This document shows, in pieces, positions 9,005-20,504 of a stretch of DNA of 50,203 bases. Made by a program: the position numbers and the translations under genes. The DNA lies in contig MCFE01000643.1 of NCBI GenBank assembly GCA_002104905.1, positions 1 to 50,203 of the forward strand. Direction: 5' to 3'. The notes under the pieces were generated by a model, which saw only the letters and a list, made by a program, of their open reading frames with translations, was not told the DNA's origin and did not search any database. The DNA comes from Basidiobolus meristosporus CBS 931.73 (taxonomy: Eukaryota; Basidiobolomycota; Basidiobolomycetes; Basidiobolales; Basidiobolaceae). Position 1 is the first letter of the stretch. The number at the start of each line of letters is the position of its first letter.

Positions 9005-11703
9005 AGCGTACTAACTACTGATGAGGATGTGAAAGTTACCATCCTGAATAGCCTGACAGATGGGTTTCAGGGCCTTGTATCAGCCCTAGAGTCCAGAACT
9101 GAAGACTTGACCTTAAATTACATATACAGAAGGCTCCTGGATGAAGAATTAAGAAAATCAAGCGCAAATTAGAAGGAAGAAGAAAATGCTTTAATAAGCA
9201 ACAATAACCAACAAAGGAGGTACCCAAAACCCTCCAAGGCAACAGCAACCTGTTTTGTAACTACTGCAAAAGGAAAGGACACACATCCAACTGGTGTCTC
9301 AAAAAGAAAGATAATCAGCAAAAGAAGCCTGAATATGGAAATGCTGCAACAACCAAAGATAGACTATTCACATCTGCACCAAATATGACCACAAACAAGG
9401 ATTCTCAAACGTGGTATATTGACTCTGGAGCATCTCTACACTTTACACACCAAAAAGAACTTTTTACCCAATATTAAGAAATTCTAATTAAGAAGGTTTT
9501 CATGGGTGACAATAGAATACTTGATGCAGTGGGAGAAGGAACTATCTAAGTGAACCTAAGAAGCAGTGAAGGAAGCCATACACTGACCTTCAAAGAGGTA
9601 CTCTATGTACCAGAAATAGCCAAAAACCTACTGTCTGTAAGCAAGGCCACTGCAGAAGGACTCAGATTCAGCTTTGACAATTCTGGATGCAAGAACACTG
9701 ATCAGAATTGTGCCTATATTGCTTCAGGTATCAGAGATCAGAATCTATATAAGTTGACTTAGATTCCAGCATATTTGGAAGCCAGTATAAGTAACTTAAA
9801 AGAAGAAACATCAATGCTTTGGCACAGGAGATTTGGGCACATCAATCTTGAATATTTGTGCAAAATGATCAAAGATCAGCTGATTTCTGGAGTAAAAGTT
9901 GATCCCCCAGCTAATTTGGAGCACTGTGAAGCCTGCATATATGGGAAACAAGCCAGATAACTGTTCAAGAGCTCTGGGTTAATTAAAACTAAGAAAAAAT
10001 TAGATCTAACTCACTCAGATCTGTGTGCACCTATGCAAAATTTATCCTTAGGTGGGATGAAGTATTTCATCACTCTTATTGCTGATTATACAAGATACAC
10101 ATGGGTCTACTTCATGGAGAGAAAGGAAGAAGCTCTGTCTAAGTTCAGGGAGTTTAAAGCCATGGTGGAGAGAGAAACTGGTGAAAAAATCAAGAAAATA
10201 TGCTCTGACAATGGTGGAGAATATACCTCAAAACTCTTCATCCTCTTCTGCAAAATTCATGGGATAAAGCAAGACACTACTGTAACATACTCCCCACAGC
10301 AAAATAGAATAGCAGAACATGCTAACAGATCAGTAACTGATATGGCAAGATCTATGATCCATGATCAAAAATTATCCTATGATTTTTGGGCGGAATCAGT
10401 TGCCACTGCTGTATATCTTAGAAATAGGAGTTATAACAGAATACTTTGTGATTCTACTCCATCTGAAGCATGGTATGGATACAGACCAAGTGCAGAACAT
10501 CTAAGAATATTTGTAATATATATGCCCTGATGGGTTTGATGACCAAGATAACCCCCATTTGGTCTGCAAGCTTAAAAAGTCACTATATGGTCTCAAACAA
10601 CCACCAAGAGCTTGGAATTGCAGGATAGATACTTATTTGGAATCATTGAGTTTCAAAAGGAGTAATGCTGACTATAGTATATACTATAAGCCAAATTGAG
10701 CAAGTCCAGCTCTATTAGCTCTATATGTGGATGATCTTATTATAGCCGCCAATAACCTAGAAACATTGGAAGAGACAAAATTCAGCCTATCTAAGGAGTT
10801 CAAGATGTCCAATCCAGGAGAACTCAGTTACTACTTAGGGACTAAGTTCTCCATAGACAGAAGTACCCAGAATATTACCCTAAGCCAATTCAAGTGTGTT
10901 CAAGATATACTAAAGAAGTACAAAATGGAAGACTGTAAACCAGCAGCTACCCCAATGGAGACAAACCTTAACTTGGTCAAAACTCAACCAAATCATGAGA
11001 GCTTGGTGCCATCTGAAAGCCCTGACTTTCCTTATCAATTTATGTTGACAGTCTGATGTATAGCATGCTTGGAACATGTCCAGATATCTCATATTCAGTG
11101 GGAGTTGTCAGCCAACATAATCAGAACTATGGATCTGATCATATTGCAGCAGTTAAGCAGATTTTTAGATACCTAAAAGGAACTGCTGATATCTGCTTAA
11201 TATACACTTATAAGGATTCAGAACAGGATCTTGTGGGATACTCTGATGCTGATTGGGGACAAAGTTTGGAAGACAGAAGATCCACCACAGGATTCACCTT
11301 TCTTGACCACAAAGGAGCAATTTCATGGAATTCAAGAAAGCAACCAACCATAGCACTTTCTACCACATAGGCAGAGTACATGGCAGCCTGTGAAGCTACA
11401 AAAGAAGCAATGTTGTTAAGAAAGCATTTTACAGATTTAGGCCTATGTCAAAAAATGCCTATTACTTTATTTCAAGATAATCAGGGATGTATACAATTAG
11501 GTAGAAATCCAACTTTTCATGCTAGAACCAAGCACATAGATATTAAACATCATTTCATACATGAAGCTATAGAGAATAACTTAGTCAGCTTAGTTTTCTG
11601 TCCTTCAGATGAAATGGTTGCAGACATATTTACCATACCATTAGCTAGAGACAAGCTTGAATATCTTAGGTCAAAATTAGGACTAGTCAGTATGAACATT
11701 TAG
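9005..11703 (+). pseudogene. Copia Cop1 polyprotein, gag C-terminus to RNase H
   Basis: After the nested insert the reading resumes with gag, then a CX2CX4HX4C zinc knuckle near 9260, protease around 9418 (IDSGAS), the GAG-pre-integrase motif with LWHRRFGHI (9816 onward), integrase core (10033-10530: ADYTR, SDNGGEY, SPQQN), RT with YVDDLII (about 10724), and RNase H (GYSDADWG at 11238 onward) to TAG 11701-11703. In-frame stops include TAG at 9170, TAA at 9548 and TAG at 11368. A deletion near 10513 removes the integrase C-terminus and the start of RT with its first catalytic Asp. Confidence 0.9.
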
Positions 11704-11714
11704 CTGAGTGGGAG
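11704..11714 (+). other. Polypurine tract of Cop1
   Basis: The purine-rich 'gagtgggag' immediately precedes the 3' LTR and is the same in Cop4 (50190-50198). Such a tract primes plus-strand DNA in LTR elements (family knowledge). Confidence 0.7.
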
Positions 11715-12063
11715 TGTTGTAAAAATTTGTATTTCCACCTAAATATTCACCTAACTTAGTCACTTAGATCATTAACTTCATATCCTAGAGAATATTGACC
11801 AAATTCCTTGTTGGGATTTACTTAGAATATTTTCACCAAAACACCAGGTACTCAGAACATGAAAATTCTCAAAGTCGTCCAAACAACCCCAAACTTTGCA
11901 CACATGCTCTTGGGACCTTCCTTAACCTATTCCACATGTTTGTAATGCCAAGACCAGCTAAATGTATAAATACTACTTTTACATTCAATAAATCATTAAG
12001 TGAAAACCACATAATCTACTTGTCCTCCCAATCACATCCAATATCTCCAAGACTATTATAACA
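11715..12063 (+). repeat. 3' LTR of Cop1
   Basis: It is 349 bases, from TGTTGTAAAAATTTG to TTATAACA, about 96% like the 5' LTR with roughly 14 differences counted by eye. The right target duplication GATCC follows at 12064-12068. Confidence 0.92.
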
Positions 12064-12275
12064 GATCCATCAGGCAGTTGGGTTTAATGATGAAGTATGA
12101 GCCAACATACAAGTGGCCATTGGAAGTCTAGCTTAGCCTCACCTTAAGGCCGGTATACCACAGAACCATCAGGAACTCAAGGCCAAGCAGAATGAGCTTG
12201 ACCCATTCTGTGAGCATTATCCTAGATTCAAGCAAGCAAACAGATCCTTTAAAAATTACTATAATGGTCCAGACA
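12064..12275 (+). pseudogene. CACTA C1 accessory protein, continuation
   Basis: After the GATCC duplication the sequence resumes the accessory reading seen in C4 (26990-27190) and C6: the 'NDEEWAN', 'EAIRSLA' and 'LFHEHYPGFKQA' region, with many substitutions and stops. It fades out near 12250-12275, where C2 begins. Confidence 0.6.
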
Positions 12276-12559
12276 AAAAATCATCATAAAATTAAAGTCA
12301 TGTGACTAAAAGGTACTGGTTAAGTCATGACACTTGGTAAAGACTGTAAAGAAACAATTGCACCTCAGATTTCATAAGAAACTTGGTTAAAATAGTTTAA
12401 TACAACATTACATAAGTGGCTTCTGATCAGTCCACTGCCAACTCTCTCACTTTTTGATCCTGGAAACTCAATTACCTCCTTTGTTTGTATGTATTGATTG
12501 GCTATTGCCTCTTTTTCACAATCCCAACTTTCTTGACTCAGCTAATTCTCTTACTTTTC

Positions 12560-13697
12560 AAGCATACAAGTCAGTTATTTCCATTAATACTTCAGTTGTA
12601 CCACCATAGCCATTTGCATTGACCTATGTAAGTCCCTAGATCCAGCACTAGCATTATGCCCAACCTTACACACAACAAGCAAATCTAAAAAATTCATCAT
12701 GCAGTAAGTATATCTGCTGTAATACTATTTATGCATGACTTTGGTGGGAACCCCACAGCTTTATGCTACCATTAATCACTGGTTCCTATAAATATTGGTC
12801 TATACCAACACTGCAAAGTATAACATCTCATCTGCCAGTCTTTGCAATGAGTCCTTGCAATATCAAGGTGTATTTTCAATCCAAAGTTTCCTTGCCACTT
12901 GTTTGGAGCTTTCAGCGCTGCTTGTGACAGACTCCTGAGAAAGCTGCAGGTGTGTGTCATTGCCAGGTCCTTCACTGCTACTTTGACTGAGTGCTGATTG
13001 TATTGAGCTTCTTTTCTTCTTTGATAAAAGCTGCACTGATGTATCTGTTTTGGCCTGCTTGTTCCTTAGTGGCACTCTCCTGTCTACTTGCCCTTTCCTT
13101 ACCACTTATCTAGAACTTTTAGCCCTACTTGTGACAAGCACTTGAGGAAGCCACATTTTTGCCATACAACGCTTGTTCTTCTGCCTTGAATATCTTCTGG
13201 TACTTCAGAGTTACTTTCTTAGCAAACCAATACTGACCAAAATATTTTTGCTAACTTGAATACAGGAGAATACTAATGGAACAAGTCTAGCACATTTTGC
13301 TTGGCTTTGAGTTCTTAATGGTCTAATGGTATGCCAGCCTTAAGGCAATGCTGAGCCAGAACATTTATGGCATATTGAATAGTAGCCCATTCTTCATCAT
13401 TGCACTCAATGGCTTCACAGTTCATCAATGACTTTTGATTTTTAGGCTTGGATATAAACACCACAGTTGCTCACTCCCATGCAAAATAGGTATTTCTCTG
13501 TGCTTTATTGCTGAGCACTGCTATTGTGCTTCAAAGACTGTAAGGTGTTCCTCAGCTGTTACATTGCAAAATGGCTGAGTTCTTGGTTGTGACATTGAGC
13601 TACTTAAGTTCCATCCTTGCCTCTTGGATACAATATTGATTACTCTACAGGTACTCTCAGCTCATCTTGTTTCAGGACTTTTTCCTGATTTCTGAAG
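12560..13697 (-). pseudogene. CACTA C2 accessory protein remnant
   Basis: The minus strand matches the C6 accessory protein from the 'EEHH' region (about 13550) to the C-terminal 'NKWQG' and Ser-rich repeat part (12863-13105: SALSQSSSEGPGND, RVPLRNKQAKTD). It is interrupted by stops and frameshifts. The N-terminal quarter is missing because of the deletion joining this gene to Tnp2. Confidence 0.6.
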
Positions 13698-15965
13698 TGT
13701 TGCAAGGATCACAGCCAGTGTTTTGCCACATAAATATAATGGAGCATTGATCAGTCACTGCTGTACCAGCATTATTAAGCCAGCCACTTGATACTTTTGT
13801 AATGGCACCTAGCTACATTTGTCACCGTGTGGAAGCTGGTTCAGGTAAATTTGTGATTCTTTAGGCTCACCTTGGTCTTCTGAATACAGCTCTCAGAGTG
13901 ATAGGTCTCAAGAAGAAGGCTCATTGATAGTTGTGAGTCAATCCTCTCTCACAACAGTACCTTGCATGAGCCTGGCCAAATTCCAAAGTGCAATGAAACA
14001 ACACCTGTGGAAAAAATGCCAAAGATACTTTATGGAATCATATGCACCCAGTAATCTATTTACTGATCAATGATGCAATGTTGTGGCTAGAGAAGTGGCA
14101 TGTTTCTACAAATATTGATAGTGGGGCTTCAAAGATTTACAGCTACGTTGCACCAAAATTATTCCAGGAGATGACTTACCATATATATGGTAGAAATTGA
14201 CAACCATTATGCAGCTGGCTACATATAACCTAGAGACCATCCAAATACCAGCATGTGTTAACTGTTGCATGGCATTCACATCCAAAAATACCATCATTGC
14301 AAGGTATCCAACTTGTCATTAATCCTAAGTATGTGCTTGGTACAAATGGAAAGCTGTCATGCAGCTGGCAACATTTGACCCAGAGACTGTCATGATGCCA
14401 GCATGTGCTACCAGTTGTATGGCATTCACATCAGAGAAAGCCTATACTCATCAAACAAGTACTCAACTAGCTAATCCTGCTGCCCACTTACTATCAGCAG
14501 CCTGAATGTGAATGCTGTCTTACAGCATCAGAGCAGAAATCTGATGTTGGTTTTGATGATATCTGGGCCTTAATTATGGTCTTACCTGGACATCTACCTG
14601 TATCTATTGCTGGATTGATTTTTCATGCCATCCAGCAGACCACTAGTATATGACCATCATATCAAGGTGCATATTACAAACTGCATTGAACCTACTGCAG
14701 CCATGAGCAAGATAGCCAGCTTTTCTGGGCATAATAGATAGTATTGCTGTCAAATGGTTGAGATCTAGGGGATTCACTACATAACTCATACATATTGTCA
14801 TAATGTGAACACTAGAGCTAGGAACATCATCTTCCCACAGAGAAAACAAGTATATGTCAGCTTGTAGCTACAGCAAATCTAGCAATGTATAAGCCATTGG
14901 CAAGAATATGCGATTTATCAAAAACTGCAGATACTGGAGATACAGGGAATCTTTTGGAGCAAAATCTTTCCATTGGGAGCATTGCCTTTGCCCTTGAACA
15001 ATATCCCTACATTAATGACCAGTTTGTAAATGGGGCATTTCAAGCTGAATTAGCCCTTTGCAATACCAGATAAATGTGAAAGAAGCAGGCAGATATTTCA
15101 GAATATTCAATACCCAAAGTTTTTCTCACAAGCTCAAATCAATATACATACTCATATGCACTGGATAAGAAATTCATTTAAGAGGCTGTTAGAGGTAATA
15201 CCTACCCAGAGTACATTGGAAGCATTGCAAATTGTCTGCTGACATTATAGGAGCAATTATTCAGAAGCAGATCACCCTTGGCAACTTGATGCATCTACAG
15301 CTTTATTTGAGGAGTTTGTAATGGAATTTGAGCTACTGTACTGCAACCATAAAGCTGAACATGAACTCTATCACTACTGCATCCACTCCTTAATCTATCT
15401 TACTTGGTGCATGGATGATATTAGGCCTTGCTTCACCTTTTGGGAGTTCTCCATGCTTCAATGACTGGTGAGATAGGAAGACAAGGGAGGTTGTAACAAT
15501 TACTATAACCCAATTATGACCTTCAAGTCCATCAAGGATGCAAAGCATTAGCACCTGAATGATAGCCAGCAAAAGGTAGATAATACTGACCACAGATGTG
15601 CACATGGAGACACCTATGCCTTTGGCACAAAAAAGCTAAGAAGCTCCAATGCATGGGTAATCAGTCAGGTAATGCAAAGTTGGGTTGGCCACAATATGCA
15701 ACTAATGATGATTAGGACCACTTTGCCAAAGTATGCCAAGCTTGCATTGGATACCAGCCAATATTACACCATTTGATACATAATTCATAGAATCAAGAGC
15801 TGGAGTGAACCTATAAGGGGGACTAGAATCTGGCAGGGTGAAGGAAATTATTGGCTAAGTTCCAAAAGGTATTTTGCAGATATTCAAAAGGCATTCATGG
15901 CAAAAGTAGTGACAACTAGGCACATATTTGCACAATGTATATGTAACCAGCAATAAAAGGTAAAT
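13698..15965 (+). pseudogene. Tnp2-like transposase of CACTA C2 (badly broken)
   Basis: It starts inside the N-terminal zinc-binding region ('DHSQCFAT'-like at 13708) and runs to the 'KHMFARCICYQQ' region near 15950. It keeps a segment at about 15300-15600 that C5 and C6 lack: 'LFEEFVMEFELLYCNHKAEHELY', which matches the usual Tnp2 C-terminal domain before the SQWTMER-type motif. It also has an internal tandem duplication of about 149 bases (14210 and 14359). Stops are frequent throughout. Confidence 0.6.
14205..14445 (+). repeat. Tandem duplication inside C2 Tnp2
   Basis: The segment with 'atgcagctggc' followed by the 'ccagcatgtg' and 'ggcattcacatcc/ag' runs occurs at about 14209-14290 and again at 14358-14436, offset by 149 bases. 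The other copies (for example 42855-42930) carry it once. The offset is not a multiple of three, so it shifts the frame. Confidence 0.6.
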
Positions 15966-15992
15966 GGCTACTTTACTCTATATTAGTTGCCC

Positions 15993-16832
15993 AAGCCAAA
16001 TACTCATTCAAAATCTTCTTGGTTCCCAAAATTAAGGCAAATACAGATGTGTTTGGTCACTTCAAATTATTTGTATGCAACTTCCTCATCAAATTCCTAC
16101 ACTCTTAGCTCATTGCCAACTCCACTTTGCTGAGAGTATGAATGATTTAGAACAACCCTGGAATACTAGGTTCAAAAGCTTCAATCAACTCTCATATCCC
16201 AGATTGTTCAGTAGTAGGCTTCATATCAGGAGGATCTTGGATACCTTCCCAGGCAGGAGTAACAGACCATCTATTGGGCAAAGGCAAATTACAATGCACT
16301 TTGGGATAAGACTCATCCAGAATTCATTAGAGGGGAGAAATATATGGCCAACATAGCTTATATACGAGAGGATTGTTAGAGATTACGATGCACTACATCT
16401 AATAGGAGGCCAAGGAATGGTGTGCTTAAAAGGAAGCAGAAGCTCTACAATAAGATAATTGATGATTTCAGAGCAACAGCAAGGTGTACATTTGAATATA
16501 AAAAGTGATTTAGCATATTGGCAGGCAAATTGAATGGAAAGTCATATATAGAGAAAGTAACAGAATAAGTACGTTGGATGAGATACCTATTAATGAACAA
16601 TATATTGATACAACAGGACATTCAGTGAGAGAAATGTGTATGAAGCATTATGAAGAGAAAGTAGAGCAGGAAATGCACTATTCTGAGCAACTTCAGTAAG
16701 ATTAAGTAAAACTACCCATAATTCTATCTTACCACTGGCATGAAGGTAGAGATTATTGAGCCGGATGGTGTCATAGGATGTAGGATTGATCTGGCTCTAT
16801 AAACAAGTTGGCACCCTGTAGCACTATCCAAT
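15993..16832 (+). mobile_element. PIF/Harbinger remnant H4
   Basis: 15998-16105 matches the accessory gene of H2 (about 6836-6963). The sequence then jumps directly to transposase sequence matching 7886 onward, an internal deletion of about 0.9 kb. The end 'ccaatggaaccagt' at about 16819-16832 is a worn terminal repeat. The element is beyond repair. Confidence 0.7.
16117..16684 (+). pseudogene. Harbinger transposase remnant in H4
   Basis: It matches the H2 and H3 transposases across the 'NDLEQPWNTRFKSFNQL' region, 'RILDTFPGR', and the part following the second Asp. Here MADLAYIG reads 'MANIAYIR', so the Asp is lost. It still contains the segment that H2 deleted, with the H3 motif VEHTFGYLK worn to 'RCTFEYKK'. 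Stops and frameshifts abound. Confidence 0.65.
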
Positions 16833-17633
16833 GGAACCAGTTCAGCATCCCCATGTTATAATGGTCTCAGAATACTGATCCCTGATTGGTTCAAAATGCT
16901 TTGCCTCTCCTAACCTTCTAGCATTTTCTTACAACAATCTTAGCTCATTCTGAGGTCATTAAGATCTTGTCTAATCTCTGGAACCTTCTGAAATACAATT
17001 ATTAGTAACCACTTAGCCAGTTGGAAAAGAATATAAGGAAGGCAATCCCTGAAGCATAAATCATTATCTCTTTTATTATTGAACCAACATGTTTACTGGT
17101 GAAATTGCAGCTACCTGCTTCTCTCTGAACTTACAATTTCAAACCACAGGACAATCCCAAGAGACTACACCAACAGCCAACTGACCTTGGGGGCACTACT
17201 TGTTAGGAAAACTCAGAGTAGGTATCAACTGTGATATTTGATTCCTTCACAGGCTTTTCTTTTACAGGCAAAGATACTTCACTATCTTTGTTACTATTGA
17301 CTACCACTGCATACTTATCAAGTCCCTGCTGATGGAATTTACAGCTATTTTGACTCTGGAGGCTTTAGTACATCATCATCTCAAGGGACAATGAACCCAG
17401 CACATACTCCTGTTGAGACCCCAACTAAGTTGGGGACTTTATCTCAGCAGTACTCCTTTGACAAGCTTGTGGTTTTGTTCCCCTATACATTAGAGTGGAG
17501 ACAACACCCCAGTATTCCTAACAAGCTTTTGCCAGAGATTATTGCACCCAGTGAACACCCCACACACAAAACACTTTAGAAGTCTCAGATGTATTTCTCC
17601 CTTGAACATATACACAACCACTTCATTACAATG
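16833..17633 (-). repeat. Repeat U2, inverted copy of U1 without insert
   Basis: The reverse complement of 16840-17040 matches 8527-8700, and that of 17050-17633 matches 4690-5280. The two parts are contiguous here, showing that U1 was one repeat before H2 landed. At the H2 site this copy reads 'ccttatattc'. The divergence from U1 is substantial. Confidence 0.65.
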
Positions 17634-17827
17634 CCAGCAGATGTCCACAACAAGGCCATCAAAATACTCTCAAGCTTTTCTCCATATTTAGTGATTGGTT
17701 GCACTGGCTGGTTTGGTCTCCTCAAGTAAGTGTAGTCAGCTAGAAAACAGTGCAAATGCCATTGGAATCCCATTAAAGGACCACTTGAACATCATTAAGA
17801 TTATTTACAAATTCAGAAGTCAATTTA
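17634..17827. other. Unassigned stretch
   Basis: This may be the outer end of U2 that U1 lacks, or worn CACTA sequence ('ggccatcaaaatac' at 17657 recurs in the CACTA right end). No gene is visible. Confidence 0.3.
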
Positions 17828-18282
17828 CCCCATGAAAAATAATTTGGTCCCACAAGTGGATCAGATCCGGATCAGCCATGAAGATCCTGTCAGGAAACTG
17901 CAATAGTACCAGCAGCTTAGAATTAATGACCATCTACACAATTTTATGATGGGATTGCAGCAACATTTGGCTAATTTTACAGCCAAATAAAGTTAAAAGA
18001 CATAATGGTACCTGTACAGTGTTTTGCCAAGGGTGGCATAGCATTGTTGTGGTCTTAGTGCACTAGAACTATCTGATGGATCTAACTCACTTGTGCGTCC
18101 AATTGCCTTATATGGCAAAAAACTCAACAGTACCTTGATGGCCTCTGTGCAGGCGTCTCATGGTGTTATATTGGCAGTAAGGCAGCCTGCAGCTAGTTCT
18201 CTATAGTGCTACCATACCAATTTACCAGGTGGTATTTTCTTTTTCTACCTCCCCTTACGCAATTCATATAATCCATTGTAGA

Positions 18283-18631
18283 TGTTATAAGAGTCTTGGA
18301 GATATTGGAAGTGATTTGGAGAACAAGTAGATTATGTGGTTTTCACTTAATGATTTACTGAATATAAAAGTAGTATTTATACATTTACCTGATCTTGACA
18401 TTACAAACACGTAGAATAGGTTAAGGAAGGTCCCAAGAGCATGTGTGCAAAGTTTGGGGCTGTTTGGACAACTTTGAGAATTTTCATGTTCTGGGTGCCT
18501 GGTATTTTGGTGAAAATATTCTAAGTAAATCCTGACAAGGAATTTGGTCAGTTTTCTCTAGGATTTGAAGGTAATGATCTAAGTGACTAAGTTAGGTGAA
18601 TATTTAGGTGGAAATACAAATTTTTACAACA
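18283..18631 (-). mobile_element. Copia solo LTR with GTAGA target duplication
   Basis: A single 349-base LTR of the Cop1/Cop4 family, on the minus strand, runs from TGTTATAAGAG to TTTTACAACA. It is flanked by GTAGA at 18278-18282 and 18632-18636. The intact CACTA copies read across this site, confirming the empty site. Solo LTRs arise by recombination between the two LTRs of a full element (family knowledge). Confidence 0.9.
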
Positions 18632-19074
18632 GTAGAATCACACCTCTTTATATGCTTACCCATTACTACCTTGGGTGTTCCACATATAATTACATGAAAA
18701 GCTACTATAACCTCTTGCTTACTCATGTCCACAAGCACACACACCTGCCGCAATTGACATACTTCTATCACTACCATGTTACAGCATTTCAATATGATAC
18801 CTGCAAAGTTGCCATATTCCTTGTATTGCTGGTAACATATCCATCTTGTAAACATATGTTTGGTTGCTGTTACTTCTGCCACAAGTATCTCCTGAAAGTC
18901 CACAAAGAACATTTTGGTATTTAGCCAATATAATCCTTCTCCCTGCTGGATTCTAGTCCCCTTGATAGATGTGCTCTGGCTCTTGTTTATGTCAATTCTG
19001 TATTCAATGGTGTAGAAGTAAGCTTGTGACCAAGAGATACTGGGCATACTTTGGTATGGTTTTCCTGACAAGAA
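18632..19074 (-). pseudogene. Tnp2 C-terminal fragment in C3
   Basis: The minus-strand reading is open for about 150 codons and matches C6 Tnp2: 'FYTIEYRIDINKSQSTSIKG', then GTRIQQGEGLYWLN, KHMFTRWICYQQY and a Cys/Leu-rich tail. It extends the frame past the point where C6 stops (44385), with 'SKQEVIVAFHVIICGTPKVV', so the original protein was longer than the C6 ORF shows. Confidence 0.7.
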
Positions 19075-19085
19075 TTAGTTACTTG

Positions 19086-19454
19086 TGTTATGATCTGCCA
19101 CTTGAATGTTTAAGTTAGATTAATACTTAGTCAAATCAGTTAGTTATATGTTTAGCTTATCAGTACATCAGTATTATCTATCAAATCAGTAGCATTAGTC
19201 ATTAAATGAAATAGCAGATCCTTGTCAGACAGAAATAGCTATATTAAGTAGGATCTTATTAGGTGATGATGATGCAATCTAATGATTCATCAGCCACAGC
19301 CTACACTAGGAAATGCAATTAGTCAGCAATTGATCCGGCAAAATGTATATAAGCAGCTGCTGGAATCTCAATAAATATCAGTTCAAGTTTTAGTGAATAC
19401 AATACTAGCTAAACTCCCTATTCCTCTACAACTCTTATACCAAGACTTGTAACA
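19086..19454 (+). repeat. 5' LTR of gypsy element
   Basis: TGTTATGATC... to ...CTTGTAACA, 369 bases, with TGTTA/TAACA inverted ends. It has a TATA-like 'tatataag' at 19345-19352 and AATAAA at 19370. Confidence 0.88.
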
Positions 19455-19455
19455 T

Positions 19456-19466
19456 TGGTAGCAGCA
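19456..19466 (+). other. Gypsy primer-binding site
   Basis: TGGTAGCAGCA lies one base after the LTR. TGG is the complement of a tRNA 3'-CCA end, so this is conventional 3'-end priming, unlike the copia family here. The tRNA is not identified; initiator Met-tRNA is plausible. Confidence 0.6.
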
Positions 19467-19513
19467 ATAACCGGAAAACATCCCTCCTGAAGAAAGAAGA
19501 AGCCTCCCTCAAG

Positions 19514-20504
19514 ATGTCCAAGAATCAAAAATTGAAGAATGATATGCAACAAATCCTGGCCAGCAGCAACAGTTACTCCAGATCCTTAGCCAGCAGCAAC
19601 AAGGAATGACTATCATGGCCCTAAGCCAGCAAAACCCTGTCAAGAGCAACTTTAGGGTGAAGGTCAACTAGTACCATGGTAGAGTCAATGAAAACTTGGG
19701 AACCTGGCTCTTCCAGATTGAAGAAGCTTTCAAGGCTAAGGGAATTGTTCCAGAAAGCAAGTTACATTATGCAGCCTCTTACCTGGCAGTGCAGCTTTAC
19801 AATGGAGCAACAAGATCAGGTCAGCCACCATGATGGGATGTTCTACAATCTCTACCTGGGATGAGTTTGTGTTTGAAATTCAGGATGCCCTTGAGTCCCC
19901 ACACCAACAGACACTACTAAGAAGAAAGTTGAAGACACTAAGACAGAAAGGAAAGGTCCAAGAGTACATCTATAAATATAGATGTCTACTTGTGCAAACT
20001 GAAAGAACAGACTCTTTGGATCAAGTTGAATACTTTATTGATGGGTTGAAAGACAGAACTTGTAAGGAAGTGAGTTATTGAAAGCCTCAGACTATTGAAG
20101 AAGCCATCAAGATTGCCATTGACTATGACTCAGCTATGTTTGGAGTTGGGAAGCCCACAATGACTGATCAGAGAGGCTATAATCACTATGAAAGAAGACA
20201 ATCAGAAGCAGTGCCAATGGAAATAGATGCTCTGCAGAAGAATCCTACCTCAGAAGAATGTAAGAAGAGAGCACTTTGCTTCAATTGCCACCAGCAAGGA
20301 CATGTTGCAAAGTACTGCCCTCAGAGAAGAAATGGACACCAGCCGTCAAGAACCTTTAGCCATATTGAGGCCATGGAGCAAAGTAACATGGAGGATGAAC
20401 TTGAAGAAGACTCAGAACCCACCTTCCATATGACAGAAGAATACCTATCCCAGATGACCTTGAACTCAGGAAAGCTATTATACCTGAATGGAGTAGTCAA
20501 TTGA
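19514..20504 (+). pseudogene. Gypsy gag with zinc knuckle (broken)
   Basis: An ATG lies at 19514, but the recognisable capsid part starts in another frame near 19681 (NENLGTWLFQIEEAF), then shifts to the frame of 'WDEFVFEIQDALESP' (19830 on). TGA at 20079-20081 interrupts the frame. The nucleocapsid zinc knuckle CFNCHQQGHVAKYC (CX2CX4HX4C) is intact at about 20278-20319. An acidic tail follows to the stop at 20504. Frames must be joined at least twice to read the whole protein. Confidence 0.85.

Larger units (their letters stand above)
3880..12063 (+). mobile_element. Ty1/copia retrotransposon Cop1 with nested insert
   Basis: Two direct LTRs (3880-4226 and 11715-12063), about 96% alike by eye, bound a gag-protease-integrase-RT-RNase H polyprotein. 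The element is flanked by a perfect GATCC duplication. A 4.3-kb insert (U1 plus Harbinger H2, 4680-9004) splits gag. A further deletion near 10513 joins integrase to RT, losing about 0.8 kb relative to Cop4. It cannot be active. Confidence 0.92.
1767..12275 (-). mobile_element. CACTA-like element C1, split by copia Cop1
   Basis: The element is reversed relative to C6: Tnp2 is on the minus strand (1767-3013) and the accessory gene on the plus strand (3234-3879, resumed after 12064). The two pieces are separated by the copia element 3880-12063, and the accessory reading matches C4 and C6 across that gap. Its outer ends are lost: one to the fragment at 1418-1766, the other at the junction with C2 near 12275. 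Confidence 0.75.
12275..15992 (+). mobile_element. CACTA-like element C2 (degraded)
   Basis: The orientation is that of C6. The left part (12286-12480) matches the C6 left end, with 'aattgcacctcagatttcataa'-like sequence. The accessory gene lies on minus (about 12560-13697) and Tnp2 on plus (about 13698-15960). The divergent promoter and both gene starts are lost through a deletion at about 13698. The right end is cut by Harbinger remnant H4. Confidence 0.7.
17828..19085 (-). mobile_element. CACTA-like element C3, split by a solo LTR
   Basis: It begins with the inverted CACTA terminus (CCCCATGAAAAATAATTTGG; C6 has CCCTATG). It then follows the reversed C6 right end and the Tnp2 C-terminal coding sequence on the minus strand to 19085, where the gypsy LTR starts. 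A copia solo LTR (18283-18631) is inserted in the coding part. Confidence 0.7.

Noticed and set aside
13277-13290. TGGAACAAGT like a Harbinger terminus inside CACTA C2 (also at 41178)
   Set aside because: The same bases belong to the accessory-gene coding sequence in C2 and C6 (LFHEH region, reversed), with no break in homology around them.
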